A stretch of DNA of 36,501 nucleotides from the IMG/VR virus record IMGVR_UViG_3300040751_003304, positions 1 through 36,501 of that record. One strand, 5' to 3'. Position 1 is the first letter of the stretch; each line of letters opens with the position of its first letter. This DNA comes from a virus. This document shows positions 32,423 through 36,501 of this stretch, piece by piece. Made by a program: the position numbers and the translations under genes. The notes beneath the pieces were generated by a model. The model saw nothing but the letters and a program-made list of their open reading frames with translations, did not search any database and had not been told where the DNA came from.

Positions 32423-33243
32423 CAAAGCTCTCCGAAGTTTAGTTCTTGTGAATCACCTAGAAGGTGAGGGTGAAGCGTAAAGAAGGGGGAATCAATGGAG
32501 AAGTGTTCATCGAGGATCGCCTCGACCTCGTCGCTCGTCGTCGGCGCCGCGATCTTCTTCCCTTGGAGATAGACCCGCGCGTCATCGTTGGGGATCCCCA
32601 TGTCAGCGAGTCGCTCGCGGAGCTCGTCGAGCGCGTTCTTCTTTGGCGCTGGCGCTGGCGCTGGTCGAGGCGGCGCGCTCTCTTCCGTCGGCGCGAGCTC
32701 GGGGACGTTGATGGTCTCCGCGACTTTGTCTTGATCGCGCGAGTCGAAGAACGCGGCCTCTTCGGTTGAATAGGTATTCGCACCGGAGTTCTGGCAGACG
32801 ATATCTGGAAAGAGGACGCTCGCCACTTCAGTATGGAGACGAGCGGCGAGCATCCGCTCTGGATATTGCTTCCATGTGTTTGAGTTCGCCAGGTTCGCGC
32901 GGCGAGCTTGTTCGATCGTCCAACTGAAGGACATAGCCTTGAGCCCCTTCCGCTTCACTCGAAGCGAGACTCTCTCCGGCGTCCACGTTGTATATTCGAG
33001 CTCCTCGACCAGACCGGAGCCGAGGACATCAGCCCACTGAACTGTCGCGTGCTCCGATAGCTTATCACCTCTCATGAGGTGAACATTCTGTACTGTTTGA
33101 GCCATGTTCCAGCCTCTCGGCTGACCAACGGCATAGTGAGCGAAGAGAATATCCGCTGGGCTCATCCCCTTCGCGAAACGTGAAGCGGAGAGCGCTTCCG
33201 CCATCGCCTTGTCTTGTGCGAGTTTCTCTGTGGTGATACTCAT
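32422..33243 (-). CDS. recT: RecT-like single-strand annealing protein
   Basis: A 273-residue protein that should anneal complementary single strands for recombination-dependent replication and repair. The first 150 residues follow the RecT pattern: MAQTVQNVHLMRGDKLSEHA, the strands SLRVKRKGLKAMSFSWTIEQ, ARRANLANSNTWKQYPERML and ARLHTEVASVLFPDIV. Residues 160-200 form a proline/alanine-rich linker (PRPAPAPAPKK). The C-terminal 70 residues are a separate acidic domain ending in LNFGEL. The start follows AAAGGAG eight bases upstream. No exonuclease partner gene is evident nearby; the two small genes downstream are unrelated to known nucleases by eye. Confidence 0.82.
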   Translation of the reverse strand: MSITTEKLAQDKAMAEALSASRFAKGMSPADILFAHYAVGQPRGWNMAQTVQNVHLMRGDKLSEHATVQWADVLGSGLVEELEYTTWTPERVSLRVKRKGLKAMSFSWTIEQARRANLANSNTWKQYPERMLAARLHTEVASVLFPDIVCQNSGANTYSTEEAAFFDSRDQDKVAETINVPELAPTEESAPPRPAPAPAPKKNALDELRERLADMGIPNDDARVYLQGKKIAAPTTSDEVEAILDEHFSIDSPFFTLHPHLLGDSQELNFGEL

Positions 33244-33260
33244 TGTTTTACTCCTTTGTC

Positions 33261-33295
33261 GGGGAGGCGTCTCGTGGTTATGGGGTCGCCTCCCC
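33261..33295 (-). promoter_or_regulatory. 9-bp hairpin between the membrane gene and recT
   Basis: GGGGAGGCG (33261-33269) pairs perfectly with CGCCTCCCC (33287-33295) around a 17-base loop, in the 59-base gap between two leftward genes. No T-run follows in the leftward direction; instead the recT ribosome-binding site comes ten bases later. A mRNA processing, stability or attenuation element is more likely than a terminator. Confidence 0.5.
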
Positions 33296-33302
33296 TACTT
33301 AT

Positions 33303-33503
33303 TTACAGGGGAAGAAGAAGACCGACGACGGTCGCGATGATGACGACGCCGACGACAAGAGCGCCAGCGATATGCTCGACAAGTGAGGGGTCATTCTCGA
33401 CCAGCGGAGCGGGACGGACCCACTCGTCTGTTGGGGTCTGGCTCCGAAGAGGTCGGAGATCTGTTGAGCAGAATGGGCCATTCTCTTCTTCGTAACGATT
33501 CAT
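33303..33503 (-). CDS. Tail-anchored small membrane protein
   Basis: A 66-residue protein with a charged, proline-containing N-terminal half and a strongly hydrophobic C-terminus (IAGALVVGVVIIATVVGLLLPL), so it should be anchored by its end. ATG 33503 overlaps the stop of the preceding zinc-finger gene, with GAGGAGAG upstream. Its place in an early operon suggests a host takeover or exclusion role, but nothing specific is visible. Confidence 0.65.
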   Translation of the reverse strand: MNRYEEENGPFCSTDLRPLRSQTPTDEWVRPAPLVENDPSLVEHIAGALVVGVVIIATVVGLLLPL

Positions 33504-33736
33504 GATGCACTCTCCTCAATGATCTCCGCGCAAGCGAAGCAAGTCAGGTTGTTGTTAGCGCCGACCTCGAGGTCGACCGGCCAAGCGCCGACGTGATCGC
33601 AGTTATGACACTCGCCATGTACGACGACCGCGAAGTCGTCACCGGCTGGATTAAATGGGAAGTTCTGTGAAGCGGCCTCGATCGCCTCGTCGGGCATCAC
33701 CCAAGCGGGGAACGCGAAGAAAGTCTTAATGCTCAT
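33500..33736 (-). CDS. Small zinc-finger protein
   Basis: A 78-residue protein with two CxxC pairs, GECHNCDHVG (about residues 42-51) and LTCFACAEII (about 64-73), which together can bind one zinc ion in a zinc ribbon. It begins inside the end of the ribbon-helix-helix gene (11-base overlap) and its stop overlaps the next start. Zinc ribbons of this size in phages often act on nucleic acids or on host RNA polymerase; here this is inference. Confidence 0.7.
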   Translation of the reverse strand: MSIKTFFAFPAWVMPDEAIEAASQNFPFNPAGDDFAVVVHGECHNCDHVGAWPVDLEVGANNNLTCFACAEIIEESAS

Positions 33737-33896
33737 AGCGGGCGTTCTCCATCGCGATAGCAGCTCTCAAGAGCTTGCGGACAATTTGAGAGCGAGAGGT
33801 TTCCTCGCCAGCGGCGCGGCGCTTGGCCACGAAGGAGTCGAGGAGCGCGAGCGTCTCCGGATCGAAGTTGATTGAAACGAGCTTCTTGATGGCCAT
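33726..33896 (-). CDS. Ribbon-helix-helix regulator (Arc/CopG-like)
   Basis: A 56-residue protein read on the minus strand from ATG 33896, with a consensus AAAGGAGG upstream. MAIKKLVSINFDPETLALLD is the DNA-contacting strand and first helix, and RSQIVRKLLRAAIAM the second helix with the typical S-x-hydrophobic-V-R pattern. It is the first gene of the leftward operon. Such dimers usually repress their own promoter, and a 26-bp imperfect dyad lies 32 bases upstream in the divergent control region. The fold is clear. Confidence 0.85.
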   Translation of the reverse strand: MAIKKLVSINFDPETLALLDSFVAKRRAAGEETSRSQIVRKLLRAAIAMENARYEH

Positions 33897-33927
33897 CAGC
33901 GGGCCTCCTTTCTTGTTCTCAAACAGA

Positions 33928-33953
33928 TTGACTTACGCTTAACGGTATGTCAA
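33928..33953. promoter_or_regulatory. 26-bp operator-like dyad with facing -35 boxes
   Basis: The site has symmetric halves TTGAC.TAC..TT and AA..GTA.GTCAA; ten of thirteen positions pair around a TTAA centre. TTGACA on the minus strand and TTGACT on the plus strand are -35 boxes, facing each other, although the matching -10 sequences (CAATCT minus, AACAGT plus) are weak. The dyad lies between the ribbon-helix-helix gene and the initiator gene and covers ATG 33947, which therefore is unlikely to be a start codon. Confidence 0.55.
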
Positions 33954-33985
33954 CAGTAAAAGAGGACGAGATGAAAGGAGGCAGG

Positions 33986-34519
33986 ATGGCTAGTCCGCCT
34001 TACGCTCCAGTCGAGGAGCATATAAGAGGAATCCTTCAAGACGTGCGCTTGAACCCGCTAGAGCGCTGCGCAGCAATCGAGCTCTATTATCACACTGACT
34101 GGAATACTCGACGGCTCAAGTGCCGAGGAGTGATCGCCGCGCATATCAGACGCACCATCGGTCGAGGGCAGACCGCAGCGAAGAAGACCAAGAAGAAGTT
34201 GGAAGAGCTCGGCTTCATCCAGGGGGACTACTTCGACGCGTCAGCTTGGGTCCGGTCAGAAGTGACTGGGCCGAAAACAGACCGGTCCGAAAACAGACCG
34301 GTCCGAAAACAGACCGGTCCGAAAACGGACCACCCCCCGTCCGAAAACGGACCACCCCCCGTCCGAAAACAGACCACCCCCCGTCCGAAAACGGACCACA
34401 ATACTTCTCTTACTTCTCCCTCTTCTCTTTCCCTCTCAAATCCAAGTCGACCCAAACAGCGCGCGAGCCAAGAAGAGGACCGCTTCGACGACTTCATGAA
34501 CTTCCTTGAGAACTACTAA
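33986..34519 (+). CDS. Replication initiator-like protein (lambda O-like role) with winged-helix N-terminus
   Basis: From ATG 33986, preceded by AAAGGAGG, the protein has 177 residues. The N-terminal 80 residues are helical with a winged-helix pattern: LNPLERCAAIELYYHTDWNT, GVIAAHIRRTIGRGQTAAKK, then TKKKLEELGFIQGDYF. Residues 92-140 are a low-complexity linker (PKTDRSENRPVRKQT, PPSENGPP) encoded by the iteron array. The C-terminus (EEDRFDDFMNFLENY) is acidic and may contact the loader or helicase. The next genes are a DnaC-like loader and DnaB, an order equivalent to lambda O-P. It should bind the iterons and open the DNA. The initiator role is inferred from architecture and context; family identity is not proven. 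Confidence 0.68.
   Translation: MASPPYAPVEEHIRGILQDVRLNPLERCAAIELYYHTDWNTRRLKCRGVIAAHIRRTIGRGQTAAKKTKKKLEELGFIQGDYFDASAWVRSEVTGPKTDRSENRPVRKQTGPKTDHPPSENGPPPVRKQTTPRPKTDHNTSLTSPSSLSLSNPSRPKQRASQEEDRFDDFMNFLENY
34271..34397 (+). repeat. Seven iterons inside the initiator gene; candidate replication origin
   Basis: CCGAAAACRGACC occurs seven times in one direction: 34271, 34287, 34303, 34319, 34341, 34363 and 34385 (first bases). The first four are 16 bp apart, the last four 22 bp apart, the longer spacing due to inserted ACCCCCC-type tracts. Most units sit in a dyad GTCCG-AAAA-C[AG]GAC. A pyrimidine-rich, lower-G+C stretch (34398-34440) follows. The layout parallels lambda ori, whose iterons and A+T-rich segment lie inside gene O. 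Confidence 0.78.
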
Positions 34520-34530
34520 GGAGCCCGACG

Positions 34531-35373
34531 ATGAATCTGGATCTACAAAGAACACTCGACACCCTCAAAGCTCTCGCTAAGAACGCTCCGGACAATCGGC
34601 CACCGTGTCCCGCTGTGGATGGAGTAGTTCCTAATTCTCGCTTGGTCGAGCAAGTGATCAGGGGAAAGGAGATCACCACGGTCGATCTTCTCCCTAACTG
34701 CAAGAGCGACTGTATTCGCTCCGAGAACGGCCTTCACTTCAAAGCTAACCAAGGATGCGCTCGCCTCTGTCCTTGCGGGAAAGCCAACCAGCGTCTCTCC
34801 TCGATCAAGGCTATGAAGCTGCCAGTCGAGGCAGCCGAAAAGAATCACGCGAACTATGACTGGAAGATCGAAGGTCAAGAGCTCGTCGGGAAAGTTGAAT
34901 ACTTCCTCAAGGCTCTCTCCGAGGGAGAGCGTAAAGTTCTTATCCTTGTCGGCGATCCAGGGACCGGCAAGACTCACCTTCTTTATGCGATGGCCTATCT
35001 CGCGGCGATCTCTCAAGGCGGATCGATGCGGGTGAACTATATCTCCCAACCTCACTATCTCTCTAAGGTCAAGGCGGGCTTTGACGATCCGCATAAGCGG
35101 GTCGAGCGCGTCACCGGCTCAAGAGCTCTCTTCCTCGATGAGATCGGCTATGGGCGCCAGACCGACTGGGAGAAGGCAACCATCAACGAACTCCTCCACC
35201 ATGCCTGGCAATCTGGACAAGCGCTCGTCCTCGCCACTGATATCGGATGGGAGCGCTTAGGCTCTTTCCTCGATAGACGGATCAAGGACCGACTCATCGA
35301 AGGGACAGAAGGAAAGCGCTTAGTTCATCACTTCACCGGCAAGAGCCAGCGCTCGAAGGGTGTGCAGTGGTGA
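34531..35373 (+). CDS. dnaC: DnaC-like helicase loader (AAA+ ATPase)
   Basis: A 280-residue protein that should open or deliver the DnaB ring to the origin. Walker A is GDPGTGKTH (141-149) and Walker B LFLDEIG (200-206); the C-terminal part holds sensor-type residues (LVLATDIG, FLDRRIKDRL). The N-terminal 100 residues have cysteines at 57, 61, 76, 80 and 82, likely a zinc site, as in some primosome proteins. ATG 34531 follows AAGGAG (34519-34524). The stop overlaps the dnaB start (GTGA). Position between initiator and helicase fits exactly. Confidence 0.9.
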   Translation: MNLDLQRTLDTLKALAKNAPDNRPPCPAVDGVVPNSRLVEQVIRGKEITTVDLLPNCKSDCIRSENGLHFKANQGCARLCPCGKANQRLSSIKAMKLPVEAAEKNHANYDWKIEGQELVGKVEYFLKALSEGERKVLILVGDPGTGKTHLLYAMAYLAAISQGGSMRVNYISQPHYLSKVKAGFDDPHKRVERVTGSRALFLDEIGYGRQTDWEKATINELLHHAWQSGQALVLATDIGWERLGSFLDRRIKDRLIEGTEGKRLVHHFTGKSQRSKGVQW

Positions 35374-36501
35374 GCAACACTCATCAGCTAAACGCAGAGG
35401 CGGCGCTTCTCGGCGGCGCGATGGTCGACATCAAAGGCTATCTTGAGGCGCGCGCGACTCTCTCCGCCGCTGACTTTACCGACCCGCTTCATCGCCAGAT
35501 CTGGGGAGCGATCGGGGAGCTCGTCGAGAAGGGGAAGCCGACCTATGCGACCGACGTCCTCTCCCACCTTCAAAGCAAGGGCGAAGTAAATGAGGAGCGC
35601 TTTCTTCAGGTCGCGTCTCATATCCCGATTGGGACAAGCGGTCTAACTGACAAGCTCAAGACGAGCGGAACGCGGCGCCAGATCGAGGCGGCGATTCATC
35701 AGGTCGCGGGATGGTTCACCGAGGGAGACGTCGAGAACGAAGAGCTCATCGCGAAAGCTCAAGAGACCTTCCTCTCTCTCGGCGCGAGCTCACATCAAAA
35801 CCGGAACGGCCTCGAGCTCATCAGCGGACCCGTCGAAGAGGCGATCGACGATATCGAGCGGATCCAGAAGAGCGGAGAGACGACCGGCTTAAAGAGCGGG
35901 ATCTCCTCCCTCGACAAATCCATCGGCGGCTTCAAGCCAGGCGCGCTCTATATCCTCGCCGCGCGTCCCGCGATGGGGAAGACTGCGCTCGCGCTCAACA
36001 TCGCAAGCGCCGTTTCTCTCAAGGAGCACGTCGCCTTCTTCAGCTTGGAGATGCCAAAGAAGCAGATAGGCCAGCGCCTTCTCTCCTCTTACTCTGGCGT
36101 CTCCGTCCAGCGCATCGACGAGGCGACGGTCAAGACCGACGAGATCCCCCACCTCGTCAGCGCGGCGGAGTCGATCAAGGATAACAAGCTCTGGGTAGAT
36201 GACAGTGCGGGATCGAGCGTCAGCTATATCAAGGGTCAACTTCGACTCCTCCAGAGTAAACAGATCGAGATCGGGATGGTCGTCATCGACTATCTCCAGC
36301 TCATGGGAGGGAGCAAGAAGGGCGCGCGCCGATCTAGAGAGCAAGAGGTCTCCGAGATCTCGCGATCGCTTAAGGAGCTCGCGAAGGACTTCGACTGTCC
36401 AGTGATCTGCTTAAGTCAGCTCAATCGCGGCGTCGAGAGTCGACCTAACAAGCGACCTCTCCTCTCTGATCTGCGCGAGAGCGGATCAATCGAGCAAGAT
36501 G
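35370..36501 (+). CDS. dnaB: Replicative DNA helicase, DnaB family (5' part; cut by the window end)
   Basis: The gene begins at GTG 35370, inside the loader stop. Residues 1-100 are the DnaB N-terminal helical domain (QLNAEAALLGGAMVDIKGYL, DPLHRQIWGAIGEL, ATDVLSHLQSKGEV), the site of primase and loader contacts. A linker follows and then the RecA-like core with AARPAMGKT and MVVIDYLQLM. It ends open at the window edge and continues, across the circle, at base 692. The protein differs from the 1-885 copy by only three residues in the shared part. Confidence 0.97.
   Translation, partial: MSNTHQLNAEAALLGGAMVDIKGYLEARATLSAADFTDPLHRQIWGAIGELVEKGKPTYATDVLSHLQSKGEVNEERFLQVASHIPIGTSGLTDKLKTSGTRRQIEAAIHQVAGWFTEGDVENEELIAKAQETFLSLGASSHQNRNGLELISGPVEEAIDDIERIQKSGETTGLKSGISSLDKSIGGFKPGALYILAARPAMGKTALALNIASAVSLKEHVAFFSLEMPKKQIGQRLLSSYSGVSVQRIDEATVKTDEIPHLVSAAESIKDNKLWVDDSAGSSVSYIKGQLRLLQSKQIEIGMVVIDYLQLMGGSKKGARRSREQEVSEISRSLKELAKDFDCPVICLSQLNRGVESRPNKRPLLSDLRESGSIEQD
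35811..36501. repeat. Terminal repeat, right copy (partner 1-691)
   Basis: Second copy of the 691-base terminal similarity, about 92 percent identical, with no insertions or deletions. The differences from the left copy are confined to positions equivalent to 111-564 of the left end. Confidence 0.9.

Noticed and set aside
33947-33985. Earlier start of the initiator gene at ATG 33947
   Set aside because: It lacks a ribosome-binding site and lies in the operator-like dyad, while ATG 33986 has AAAGGAGG.
34271-34397. CRISPR-like array
   Set aside because: Repeats are only 13 bp with 3 to 9 bp between them, lie inside an open reading frame and have no cas genes nearby; iterons fit better.
1-36501. 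Integrase, lysogeny repressor, tRNA genes, transposons
   Set aside because: None could be recognised on either strand; the ribbon-helix-helix protein is the only clear regulator, so lysogeny is not supported.

Overview
The window is essentially one complete genome of a tailed double-stranded DNA phage with a long, probably non-contractile tail. The two ends both lie inside the same replicative helicase gene: bases 1-691 and 35811-36501 align without gaps, so the sequence reads as a circle (or a circularly permuted or redundant molecule) of about 35,810 bp cut inside dnaB. The two copies are not identical (about 55 differences, only three amino-acid changes), and the last 127 bases match exactly. 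This looks like a metagenomic assembly closing on itself through two strain variants. The sequence is G+C-rich (roughly 60 percent by eye). No tRNA, rRNA, CRISPR array, insertion sequence, integrase or lysogeny repressor was seen. The host cannot be named; candidate spanin-like proteins and the gene families suggest a Gram-negative bacterium.

Layout. (1) 1-885 is the 3' part of dnaB, followed by a 267-bp control region (885-1152) with a good promoter and several inverted repeats. (2) 1153-1819 (+) holds the small terminase and a small coiled-coil gene. (3) thyX, a flavin-dependent thymidylate synthase, is on the minus strand at 1776-2456. (4) 2632-6176 (+) is a packed operon: a GHKL/MORC-like ATPase, SSB, small proteins, a 26-residue micro-protein and a membrane protein. 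(5) The large terminase is alone on the minus strand at 6173-7552. (6) 7592-22448 (+) is the virion module: Mu-type portal, protease fused to scaffold, decoration protein, capsid, MuF-like protein, connector, head completion, tail terminator, tail tube, tail chaperone with a -1 frameshift, tape measure and tail-tip proteins. (7) 22445-31855 (+) is a large hub protein, endolysin, holin-like protein, a fibre with ten 73-residue repeats, an A+T-richer island of three fibre-tip candidates, and three membrane/coiled-coil proteins that may finish lysis. (8) 31797-33896 (-) is an early operon led by a ribbon-helix-helix regulator and carrying a RecT-like annealing protein. (9) 33986 to the end (+) is the replication module: an initiator-like protein with seven embedded iterons, a DnaC-like loader and DnaB.

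How it works together. The initiator-like protein probably binds iterons inside its own gene, as lambda O does, and the loader delivers DnaB. SSB and the RecT-like protein handle single strands, and ThyX supplies dTMP. The two terminase subunits, portal and protease/scaffold build and fill a head related to the Mu type, joined to a lambda-like long tail. The most interesting items are the iteron-type origin, the canonical slippery site with hairpin in the tail chaperone, the nested scaffold start, the MORC-like ATPase next to SSB, and the repeat-built fibre followed by an exchanged-looking tip cassette.
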